This document shows, one piece after another, positions 54,231 to 64,000 of a DNA stretch of 64,000 nt (the stretch's first letter is position 1; every line of letters begins with the position of its first letter). The notes beneath the pieces were generated by a model that saw nothing but the letters and a program-made list of their open reading frames with translations, searched no databases and was not told where the DNA came from. Position numbers and translations under genes: made by a program. The DNA is from Ilex aquifolium (taxonomy: Eukaryota; Streptophyta; Magnoliopsida; Aquifoliales; Aquifoliaceae): assembly GCA_951799425.1 (NCBI GenBank), contig OX637405.1:21797089-21861088 (forward strand), given 5' to 3'.

Positions 54231-56230
54231 AAAAAAATTACTTCCCTAAATGATAAAAAATATATCACTCCTACTTTTCATCCACCTTACCAGAGACACC
54301 ATGTAAAAAAAAATTCTAAAAAATATTGCATAATGCATTATGAGAAATTTTCTGAAAAAAGTTGTCACATGATGACAGAGTTTTGGTGGTCTCATGACAT
54401 AAAGTCCGTGTAAAAGATGTAAAGTAGCCAATGCACACGTGTTGTCAATTAACATGGCTGCAAATGTCTTGAATAATTCCAAAATTCTTAGATTTGTCAC
54501 TTTTAAAGCGGAACAAAGTAGGAAACTCATAATTGTTTTTTGCGTTCAACACTAATTGCAAAATTATTTTTGAATGCCTTCACCATATATAGAAGCCTCC
54601 AAGAAATTTGGATTTTTGTGAGATGAGTTGAATGGCTATAAATATCAACCAAGAATAATTCGTTATCAATGTGATAAAAAATTTTGACTTGAATTTTATT
54701 GATTTAGTATTGTACAAATCATTAGAAAACTAGATAATTTTTAATTAATTTTATCAACATGGATTGAGCAAATTTGTAGTTTATATAAAAGACTTATTGA
54801 TGCTTGGCATAGTTGAGGAAAAACAGTTTCTACCTTAAATTTCTTATTCACGGTTTATACGAGTGGATACTATTGTGACATAATTATTAAAAAAAGTATC
54901 ATGATATGATTAATCAAAAATTTAAAAGTCAGTCTGATTAATTTTAGACACAAACTTAAAATAATTTGTTCCAATTCTAGAACGACAGAAAATGACACTA
55001 AAACTGACTAAACTCAATCAACATGTTATTGAAAGTTTTTTAGTTACTGATGTGTTGAAAGGATCAATATTATCGAGATGCCGGTCCAAAGGGCCATGCC
55101 TAAAAGACCCATTCGAATCTCTGATCAAAAACCTCTTAAAGTGTACTTCCTGCTACAAACGAGCTTATCAGCTAAAAATACTTCAGAAATGCACGAAATT
55201 CCCCACACTTTCTAATCACTAATTGATGCAAACGTGCGTTGCACGTGAATCATTCTAAGTATAAATTATTTTATATAATTATTTAAAATATGTTACACTT
55301 AAATCATTTTGAGTATAAATCATTCTATATAATTATTATCAAAATTTTGTTTATTCCAAAGTTTGGGACATTCGTAGAGCTATGAAATTGCGAAGTCACT
55401 TGAATTTTGTTGCTATTGGATAATCATAAAATAATTCGCCTTCTCTCCGCCTTCCTTCCTCTTCTAGTTTCATTGGAAGAGTTGTGAAAGAATGAATAAA
55501 GCTAATAAAAGATGATTTCCTACTAAATCGCCTCATCAGTCATCCATAACTAGCAATGTAGTTGTAAATGATTGGCGATGTATACTCAAACCTTTAGGTG
55601 ATGAAGATTACGAGATAATAATTATATTTGAGCAACTGAGAAAAAATACATTTCTCACAATTTATTTCTAATTTTTCACATTTCTTATTGGAAATTTGTT
55701 TTTACTGACTCACATTTTTGTGCTCTATACATTCCTCATGCAAGGGGATAGGAAAGCATTCGTTCTTAGTCCCAAAACACGCGAACAAAGCCTCTCTCTA
55801 AATCGAACAGACTTTGCTCTCAATTGGATATAAGATAATTAGATAATAAGTCTAATTTATAAGTATTAACCAATTAATATCTTGGGTTTTTTGCATGGCA
55901 CCCACTGATCAAATTCATAGTTATCAATAGTTTTTTGAAGGCAATAATTCACAGGTATGGATAGTTATTTTTTTGTAACTAAGTATTATATCCAATACTT
56001 AATTACAAGATAAAGAATTATTATGAAAAAGCAAAAACTTAAAGAAATACAATGTAACGATCAGCGCATGCAATCAACTCAACTATCATTTGAGGCAAAT
56101 ATCTAATAACTCATTTACAATGCGTTACATGATGAGTTTTTTTTTTTTTCGGTCTAGCTAGCCTTGTTGTAAGGTACATGGTTTACAGTTGAAGCTACTA
56201 TAAAGGCAACGTAGTGACTAAAAAATTGAT
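54231..56230. other. Intergenic sequence, nothing recognised
   Basis: AT-rich. I looked here for the last exon of the SOD remnant on the minus strand and did not find it. Short ORFs (for example 54992-55222) show no family signature. Confidence 0.55.
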
Positions 56231-56341
56231 GCTCACCCTTTCCTAGATCATCAGGGTCACCATGGACAACTACAGCCCTTCCAACGATGGAATGTGGTCT
56301 ATAGAGTAAAATCTACAAACAATAACCTATATTAAAGTTAA

Positions 56342-57386
56342 GGGTTAATCTCAACTTACACTCTGAAAAATCACTGAAATCTCAATTTATACTCTCAAAG
56401 TTTAAAAATATTAATTTACACTCCGAAAGATATAAATACGTATCAATGTACACCTAAGACTAACTGTCATCTATTTTGTCGTTAAAAAAGTTTAGTTCAA
56501 TTATAAATTGCACCCCTCAAAATTTAAATATTTCACATTTATGATCCAAAAAAAATTTTATCCATTAATACTCGTTAAATAGCTCTCAATTGTATCGTAT
56601 CATAACATTTTCGTGTCATGTTCGAGTCAATAAAAAAATATTTTTAACAACAAATATTTTCGTGTCAAGTCAATTACGTTGTGTCTTATATTTCACATTT
56701 ACGACAATTTGGTCAAATGGTACTCCTTATCTTGTAAAAATTTTGCCTTCTTGAGGTCGAGGATTCAAGCCCCCTTCTCCCCTCCCCCTCCCAAAAAAAC
56801 AAAAAATTATAGGATGGGTGACCCCCTAGAAAGTCCAGGTGTTACACCCCTAAAAAAAATATATATATAAAATACTATTTCATATTTTTAAAAAATTAAA
56901 AAATACCAATTTTTTTTATAATACTTGTTAAATAACTATTTTTTATCTACAATTGTGTTATTCATATCTAACTTAAATTTAATCGGATAATCAAAAGATT
57001 TGTATCTAACTGTAGACAGAAAATAGTTATTTAAAGAGCATTGTAGGCAAAAAAATGGATGTTTTATAATTTTTTTTAAATTTTGAAAAATATTTTTTAT
57101 TGACTTAAACACAACACGAAGATGTTATGATACGATACAATTGAAAGTTATTTAACGAGCATTAATGGATGTAATTTTTTTTTGATCATAAATATGAAAT
57201 ATTTAAACTTGGAGAGTATAATTTATAATTAATCCAAAATTTTTTAATGGAAAAATAAACAAAATCAGTCTCACGTGCACATTGATACGAATTTATATCT
57301 TTCAGGGTGTAAATTGATATTTTTAAACTTTGAGGGTGTAAATTAAAATTTGAGTGATCTTTCGGGGTGTAAGCTGAGATTAGCCC
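56342..57386. mobile_element. Foldback (Mutator-like) element with 9-bp target duplication
   Basis: The ends GGGTTAATCTCAACTTACAC and the inverted right end (GGGCTAATCTCAGCTTACAC) begin arms that pair over nearly the whole element. TAAAGTTAA flanks both sides (56333-56341 and 57387-57395), the 9-bp duplication of Mutator-like elements. The left arm is interrupted by the SINE at 56701-56875. It lies in an intron of the SOD remnant. Confidence 0.88.
56701..56875 (+). mobile_element. tRNA-derived SINE inside the foldback element
   Basis: RNA polymerase III A box TGGTCAAATGG at 56710-56720 and B box GATTCAAGCCC at 56762-56772. The 3' end is A/TA-rich (aaaaaaaatatatatataaa). TATTTCACATTT (56689-56700) and TATTTCATATTT (56876-56887) form a 12-bp target duplication with one mismatch. 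The segment has no counterpart in the right arm of the foldback, which marks it as an insertion. Confidence 0.75.
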
Positions 57387-57702
57387 TAAAGTTAATTGTG
57401 CAATGCCACACTGTATGTGCAACAAAAATAACTATGTAAACTAAAATTATACTAACAGTGGTGATACGTGTTGAAAGTGTGGTATTTCAAATATAGTAAA
57501 ATCACTTATTGAAACTTTTGATATGAAACATGTAATGTATAAGAAAAAACAGTAGCAATCAAATCCTTCAACTTTGCACAGAATATAGTTTGAACGAAAC
57601 AGTTACAGTAAATAGTTACACCAGTTTTAATGAAACAGAAACAGTTACATGAAAGAGTTACACGTAATTATTTGTATAATCTAATATAATTACTAACCCG
57701 AT

Positions 57703-58699
57703 TGCAGAACAGGAACTGATATTGAACTTTAGGTAGATCAAGGCTAGTGTTTGACACTATGTCCTTAAGACAGATTTCGCCCCCACGCACGATGCTTATG
57801 GAATATCAAGCGTCTGCCTCCCAGGATACAATGATATTTACACGGATAGAAGTAGCACTCCAATCTATCCGTCCAGCGAACCAAACTTGTGTTGTGTACT
57901 CTCCAAATGCACTGGCTTAATGCCGAAAATCAGACTGCCTTAATGTAATGCACAGTCTGCCTTAATGGTGAAAAACCGAATGATTAAGTGTTGTATGAAT
58001 GGTAATGATCCTGGGTAGTTATTGACTCTTTGGTGACTTTTCGGACAGTCACCACACTAAAAGACGCAACCTAGGAAGACAACTACAACAGCCAGTAGAC
58101 ACCTTCAATAACTGTTCACCATGAACAGACACAACTCAATTTCGGAATAAATCCGAACCATTGCGATCCACGGATACCCAAATTAATTTCGGGTTGCCCA
58201 TTTATTTAAATGAATTTTCTCCAAAAAGATAGGGCTTGGTCTAAACCACACCCGTACCCGAGCCCGGCCGGGTCGGGTCGTGGCGAGGCGGGCGGGCGGC
58301 GCGCGCGCGTGTGTGGTCGAACCGAAGGCATGTAGGTGCTCGCTCCGCTCATAAAACTGTGGTATCCCTTGGGGCCCAACCCATTGAGCAAACTTGGCCT
58401 ATATATGCCTATGTTGGATCTCTTCCTCAACCAATGTGGGATTGGTGTCAAATCCCACATTACACTTTCCTTTATTTCCATATTTCAAGAGGGTCACTTT
58501 GAAGCCTATTTTCTCATTCATTTCTTACTCGATTTGAGCAAATGAATATACTACATATTCTCCTCACGGAGTAGAATATGAACCCACGAAATTTTATTCA
58601 AAATAATAATTGGGTCCCACTTTAATTTAGGCTCAAAGTCGACCAAAAACTCGGTTTTTATACTTAAAAATCTGATTTGGTCCGACAATGCGTACAACA
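57703..58699 (-). repeat. Copia-type LTR in the SOD intron, probably solo
   Basis: The segment has a copia LTR character: 'gggatttgacaccaatcccacatt', a TATATAGGCC motif, a GC-rich GCGC tract (58265-58310) and a cytosine-rich U5 on the minus strand. It starts near 58699 (TGTTGTACGC) and ends near 57703. No internal sequence adjoins it and no target duplication could be matched, so both borders are tentative. Confidence 0.5.
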
Positions 58700-59162
58700 A
58701 TGACACAGTAATGGCTGCACGAATTTCTCTCATTAACCAGGAACGAAGTACAATATTTAAGATAAAGCCGCTATATTGATAGATATCTATGAATTTTTGT
58801 TTTATAGGAGATATATGATGGGGTGGAAAATTTTCTAGTAAGGATTAAATAGAATGTACCATCTTCACCAACTGTAGCATTGCCAAGATCACCGGCATGA
58901 CGATCGTCATCCTCTAGAGCACCATGCACTTTGCTTACATGATTGAATGCGATCCTGCAAATTGACGCGATCAAAATCATATTCATTGAAGTATCATCTT
59001 GCTTGTTCCCCATCCCTCAATTCTCCATGGATACCTATAAAATGAAGATGACAATGGAGAATAAAGATAACCTGTTGACATGAAACCATTTGTTGTGTCA
59101 CCAGGAGCATGGACATGTAAACCATGAGGCCCAGGTTTCCGGCCACAAAGTGTTCCTTTAAT

Positions 59163-59903
59163 TGTAGTTAGACTTGAGACAAAACAAAGAGAATAGTTGT
59201 AATTCCAAGTTCAGTCACGTTCTTAAAGAAGCAGCATTTCAATCTTCAAGACTCCAACGAACACAACTTTGTTCCCTGTAATTGAACCGACGAAGAAAAA
59301 CAATGATGCAACAATATGTATTCAGAGAGAGAGGGGTATGAAAAATAGAAAAATTGTTCTTGAATTTCAGTGTGTTCCAATTGGCAGTAGGGGTCGTCTT
59401 TTTATAGACTCTAGGCGTCTGTTCAATTAAACTGAACAGGCAAGGGACGCCACTATCCGTCACACCTATTCAAAGACACACTCTAGATGGCGATAATTAT
59501 ACGACATGTATTTTAAAAACTAATTTAAAAGACGGTTGAGTTAGGCACTAGACGGCGAAGGCAGCAGACCGCGAGGCGAGGTGAAATGACCACGGGAGGG
59601 GGCGACCCAAGCCAAGGCCTTGGGCCCCACTTGCCAAGGTGCCAAAAGGCATGGCACCAAAAGCCTTGAGCGCCACCTGCGGGCTCTACTGCTTGCTTCG
59701 TCCGCTGCTCTGATTTGATCCATTTTTGACCCAATTTCAAATCCAAAAATTCAGTCTATTATACCAATATAAATTGGTATTTTTTGAGACATAATTTCTT
59801 ATTCAAATATTAATGGTTCTGATCAAATAATTAATCATGGTCCTACTAATTTCGATGTGTAAGTCCTATTTTAATTTATTTTTCATAACTATTTTTTCAA
59901 CAA
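59163..59903 (-). repeat. 3' LTR of element I
   Basis: In element orientation it begins TGTTGAAAAAATAG (59903) after a purine run (gtgagagat). TATAAAAAG lies at about 59402. It ends ...gtctaactaca near 59163. About 741 bp. The inner start is firm; the outer end is inferred from the SOD exon beside it. Confidence 0.7.
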
Positions 59904-60642
59904 TCTCTCACATGAATGAAAATTCAATGTATGATAATGTAGAAACTGGTTCACGTTCAGGTGAAAGGTTACTAAATCTGGATAAGTAGTTAGTGGCCTT
60001 GAACTTTCCGCAGTGAAAAACTATCAGATTTACTTGGCTAATCAGTGGACTTGATGTCTTTGAACTGTCAGTCGTTTGTGTAAAACAAGACAATAGAATT
60101 CACACAATTTTCCTTCAGACACAATTGGTTCTTACGTTTGTGTTCGTTTTGGCCTAGAACACCACTTGGTTTCATGAATAATATTAGAGTAATCAGCCTA
60201 CGATTCTCATAGAAGCAGCGCAGCACCTTCTTTACTCACATAGGTGATTTCTGATTAAGAGTATCATGTTATACCCCACTTGGACATTTTCAAGTCATAA
60301 AATATCATTAAAAGTGTAACTTATCATAGTTCTCGCGACAAATATGCACTGTTTCATCATAGGAATGAGAAGGAGTTTAAAAAACCTCCTGAGTGCGTAC
60401 TGAGTTACACATAATTCAGTTGTCCCTTTGAACTTAGATATTGGGATCTTCAATCAGCTAAGTTGGGTTTCCATTATGGTGACTCTTGGTTAAATAATAG
60501 GTTTTAAGCTCATTCCCCTCGATAAACTTTTCACTTGTTATCTAGTCAAACCTTTTATAAGTGGATCCGCAATATTATCCTTTGACTTCACATAATCAAT
60601 GGATATAATATCATTAGAGAGCAATTATCTAACGGTATTGTG

Positions 60643-62539
60643 TCAATGACGTATGTGTCTAGACTTACCGTTATATATACAATTATGTGTCCTTCCAATT
60701 ATAGATTGGCTATCACAATGAATGCATATTGCAGGCATAGGCTTTGGCCAATTTTGAATATCCTCTAAGAAATTACAAAGCCATTCTGGTTCTTCTCTAC
60801 CTTTATCTAAGGCAATGAATTCAGATTCCATTGTAGATCTAGCAATACAACTTTACTTTGAGGATTTTCAAGACACGACTGCACTACCCAAGGTAAAGAC
60901 ATATCCACTCCTGGATTTTGAGTCTTTAGTATCGGATATCCAGTTAGCATCGAGATATCCCTCAAGTACAGCTGGGTACTTTGTGTAGTGCAAACCATAG
61001 TTTTTGGTATGCTTTAGATATCTCAAAACTATAATACTTGCTTTCTAGTGGTATTTTCCGGGATTACTAGTATATCGACTTAGCTTACTCACAGAGTATG
61101 CTATATCTAGACGGGTACAATTTATAATGTACATTAAACTACCAATTATATGTGCATATTCTAATTGAGATATACTCTCATCATTCTTCTAAAAATGGAT
61201 ATTAACATCGACAGTTGTTCTCGTTGGTTTTATCTCATACTACTTGAACTTATCAAGTACTTTCTTAATATAGTGAGTCTGAGATAACATGAGTCCATTT
61301 GACATTTTAGAAATTTTAAGTCCTAGTATTACGTCAGCAACACCTAGGTCTTTCATTTCAAACCTATTTGTCAACATCTGCTTGGTAGTTTTAATGACAC
61401 TGTTATTGTTGTCTATAATTAGCATGTCGTCTACATAAAGACATACAATAACGTATCCACTATAAGTGCTCTTGACATATACACATTTGTCACACTCATT
61501 TATTTTGAACCCATTTGACAACATTGCTTTGTCAAAATTTTTATGCCTCTGCTTCGGTGCTTGTTTTAAACTATATAGAGATTTAACAAGCTTGCATACT
61601 TTCTTTTCTTGTCCATTAGCAATGAACCCCTCAGGTTTATTTCATGTATATTTCTTCATCTAATTCACCATTTAAGAATGATATATTTATACCTATTTGA
61701 TGTATTTTAAGACCATTTAATGCAGTTATAGCACTTCATATCCGTATGGAAGTAATTCTAGTAACTGATGAATAAGTGTCAAAATAATCCAATATTTCCC
61801 TTTATTTATATCCTTTGACTACAATTTTAGTTTTGTACTTGTCAATGGATCCATCGGCTTTCATCTTCATTTTAAAGATCCATTTACAGCCTAAAGGTTT
61901 GTTACCTGGTGGAAGATCCATCAACTCACATGTATGATTCCTCATAATGTATTCAATTTTAGAATCGACAGCTTCCTTCCAATAAGGAGCTTCGGGGGAG
62001 GACATAACTTCTTTGAATCTTTGAGGATCATTTTCTAATAGATAAGTTAGAAAATCAGGACCAAATGACTTCAAAATCTTTGTCATCTTGCTATGTCTAG
62101 GTTCATCTTCAATGAACTCATCGTCTTAACCATTACTAGTTGTAGCCTCAATTGGTCTCTTTAATAAGTTTGATTCATGTGACATATCAAATGAAAAATT
62201 ATTTTCAAAGAATGACACATTCATTATATGCACATCATGAATCTTAGATTTATGAACAAGAAATCGATATGCACTACTGTTATGGGCATAATCAATAAAT
62301 ACACAATCAATAGTTTTTGGTCCTATCTTAACATTTTTAGGTTTAGGAACTACCATTTTTTCTAGATACCCCAACACTTTTAAGAATTTATAGGAAGGTC
62401 TTTGACCTTTCCATAATTCATATGGTGTCTTATTAGTTTTCTTGTGAAGCACCTTGTTAAGAATATAATTAGCAGATAATAAGGCTTCCCCCGACAAGTT
62501 CTGAGATGCTCCCGAACTTGAAAACATAGCATTCATCAT
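60643..62539 (-). pseudogene. pol: Copia pol remnant (integrase C-term, RT, RNase H)
   Basis: 62539-62126: integrase C-terminal region with the family motif KTPYELWKGQRPSYKFLKVLGY. 62086-61802: RT start (EAPYWKEAVDSKIEYIMRN, LPPGNKPLGCKWIFKMK). 61524-61240: RT catalytic segment with YVDDMLI and KDLGVADVILGLKI. 60998-60643: RNase H end, with [16 protein letters not shown] in one frame and MESEFIALDKGREEPEWLCNFLEDI and CIHCDSQSIIG in another. Many stops and shifts separate these blocks, so it is dead. Confidence 0.88.
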
Positions 62540-62551
62540 TCCTTTTAATGT

Positions 62552-62640
62552 TCGATTTTTGCGTTCAGCTACGCTATTTAATTGAAGTGAGTGATGCTAA
62601 TAGAAATCGATTTTTGCGTTCAGCTACGAACTTGAAAACA
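62552..62640. repeat. Templated-looking filler at the element I / LTR F junction
   Basis: The 22-bp string starting tcgatttttgcgttcagcta at 62552 recurs at 62607. A 14-bp string (cgaacttgaaaaca) beginning about 62513 recurs at 62627. The short copies lie back to back just before the primer-site stump of LTR F. Confidence 0.8.
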
Positions 62641-62651
62641 CCTTTCACAGT

Positions 62652-64000
62652 TCCCCGGCAACGGCACCAAAAACTTGACTTGATCCGAAATGTGTACACC
62701 CAAGTGCAGGCGGTCAAACTGTAGTAATAATCCGGTTTGAGTCCGGAGTCGAATCCACAGAGAACTTTTGTTGGTATTTTTGAGATAAGCAGTGGTGGAG
62801 ACCTATTGATTGTAACCCTTGAGATTTGTTGTGAGGTGTGAGATTTCCTGGACAGAATATAAGATTCTTTCCAAGAGAATTTTCTTAAAAAAATATGAGA
62901 TAAGCTCTAATGAAAAAGAGTCACTCTTTAGTTCAAGGATCTGGACATGTAGTTAATTATCCGGTTTGTTATACTTGTGTTTGGTAACTCAATTAACTCC
63001 CATGTCAACAGCAAGTTAATTGGAAGATAAAGATGGAATGTGAGAATTAAGAACATGATTCCGATGTCTTTCTAGAAGTTTACAAGAATTGTCTGTACCG
63101 AGACTTAACCCGTCTACAAACAAGCAAGTGTTTCTACAAGACATCCAATCATGACATTAATATTTCATTCTTTAAGTGAAGCACAATAATGGGGAGGATT
63201 AAAGGGTAGTCATGAAGATCTAGCCGGGGTACTTGCCTTGAACCGATGAGTCTTTCTATGCAAGAGTCATCCGTGTCATAGAAAGAACCCACGGTTATAC
63301 AAAGTACCTTAGCTTTGCTAGATGCAATCAATCATCCAATAAGCAAAGAGAAATAAACGTTAAGCATAAGAACAATGCACAAATATAATTCCCGGATAAT
63401 TTATACATGCTCTTCTCCTCTTACTAAAGAGTGAATGAGAAACTACTCACTCTTCATGGCTTTGGTAAAGTTAGAAAAGTGAGTGATGCTCATCCCTCCA
63501 AGTAGAGGACTTACAAAATGAAATAAAAATAAACAAGGAGCCAATCTTTAACAAAGAATGAGTGAATCATATCCCACCATTCACGACTTTGGTAAAGCTC
63601 TAGAAAAGTGGAAGAATTTCACTCATCTAAGAAAGAAAGAAGCTCAAGCAATGGAAGTGAAGTACATAAACAATAAAAGTAGAAGAAAGCTAGTCACATT
63701 TGGAGGGTGGCTTCCTCAACCAAGGAATGGAGGGTTGCTTCCTCAACCAAAAGATGAACTAACTCCCTTCTATGCATGTAAGTGAAAGCATAAGCATAAA
63801 ACTACTTTTATAACAAGCTAAGAGATGTTGGACTAAAGCCAAACTAATCTCTAAAATAACTACTTCATACAAGGAAATGTAAGCTAAACCTACAATATGA
63901 GTGGGAGTCTAAGCCTCCATCAACCTCTCTACTTGGTTCCTTTAGCTCTCCAACAATGGGAGTATTTATAGGCAAGAGGAGGGGACAAGAGGGGGTGAAT
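62652..64000 (-). repeat. LTR F (same family as LTR A) with primer-site stump
   Basis: The minus strand carries TGGTGCCGTTGCCGGGGA (62669-62652, one base different from element A's primer site), preceded in element orientation by an LTR whose end near 62676 (+ strand tgacttgatccgaaatgtg) is almost identical to LTR A. A TATAAATA box lies near 63961 on the minus strand. The LTR continues beyond the window. Only about 12 bp of internal sequence follows the primer site before the filler, so the element was truncated or recombined. Confidence 0.83.
63961..63968 (-). promoter_or_regulatory. TATA box of LTR F
   Basis: The minus strand reads TTGCCTATAAATACTCCC, matching the GCCTATAAATAGGC context of the LTR A TATA box at 3477-3484. 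Confidence 0.55.

Larger units (their letters stand above)
56237..59156 (-). pseudogene. Cytosolic-type Cu/Zn superoxide dismutase, broken remnant
   Basis: Three minus-strand exons are readable. 59156-59072 gives [23 protein letters not shown] with the copper-ligand pair HVH and a GT donor. 58954-58860 gives [25 protein letters not shown] with zinc ligands His and Asp retained. 56312-56237 gives [22 protein letters not shown] with the last copper His, between AG and GT. The middle exon is 95 nt where 96 keeps the frame (one T lost in the His-Phe codons), and the short exon that normally follows it was not found. The first and last exons are also missing: a copia element starts 7 nt from the first exon seen. 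The enzyme would dismutate superoxide in the cytosol; this copy almost certainly does not. Confidence 0.82.
59163..62600 (-). mobile_element. Element I: Tork/TNT1-like copia element, 3' part
   Basis: Minus-strand order: integrase C-terminal part, RT, RNase H and 3' LTR. Gag, protease, the integrase core and the 5' LTR are gone; the right edge lies in scrambled sequence next to LTR F. It is inserted just upstream of a SOD exon. Confidence 0.85.

Noticed and set aside
58256..58482. Arg/Pro-rich frame in the GC-rich block
   Set aside because: It falls in the GC-rich part of a copia-type LTR and has no family signature.
1..64000. tRNA, rRNA or snoRNA genes
   Set aside because: Only tRNA-complementary primer sites and the SINE A/B boxes were seen; no cloverleaf-forming gene was recognised by eye.

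Overview
The window is nuclear DNA of a flowering plant, most likely a eudicot. One intact host gene, an 11-exon methylenetetrahydrofolate reductase (MTHFR, 20892-35741, + strand), is surrounded by nested LTR retrotransposons, small TIR elements, a SINE and the broken remains of a cytosolic-type Cu/Zn superoxide dismutase gene (56237-59156, - strand). Plant origin is shown by the GT-AG gene structure, Athila-, Tat- and Tekay-type Ty3 elements with plant tRNA primer sites, a Tork/TNT1-like copia element, and a tRNA-derived SINE. I cannot name the species.

Layout. 1-18013 is a three-level nest. An Athila-type element in + orientation (C: env-like ORF, polypurine tract and 3' LTR at 13511-18013) was hit by a Tekay/Del-type chromovirus (B, - strand, 3827-12759). 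The 3' LTR of B was then hit by another Athila-type element (A, - strand, 1-3826), whose gag frame is open for 669 codons and runs off the left edge. 18014-20750 is intergenic with a possible TIR element and a CT microsatellite. 20892-35741 is MTHFR. One small TIR element abuts the 3' splice site of its intron 1, and its 8.2-kb intron 7 holds a second copy of that family plus a hAT-like element. 36844-42017 is a complete, very young chromovirus-type element (H) with 386-bp LTRs and an AAGTA target duplication. 43169-44841 is a solo Athila-type LTR (D) with GTAAC target duplications, sitting in the 5' part of a decayed Tat-type element (to 47629). That is followed by the 3' half of another Athila-type element (E, 47630-50961). 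51995-53431 is the 3' end of a decayed chromovirus (G). 53919-62640 contains a MITE, the SOD pseudogene (with a foldback element carrying a SINE, and a copia LTR, in one intron) and a truncated copia element. 62652-64000 is the start of another LTR of the A family (F).

Most unusual signal. Three LTRs (B, D, E) carry clusters of perfect palindromes with an ACCGGT-type core. In B the tandem doublets repeat with an exact 44-bp period, 74 bp upstream of the LTR TATA box. E shows the same 44-bp step with the same 12-bp core, and D has a related arrangement with a different sequence. In the Athila-type elements C and E, each element's own palindrome also occurs about 200-230 bp upstream of its env-like ORF; in C it sits directly before a TATA box. 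I read this as a possible internal promoter for the env-like gene, built like the LTR promoter. The pattern is visible in the sequence; the function is inference.
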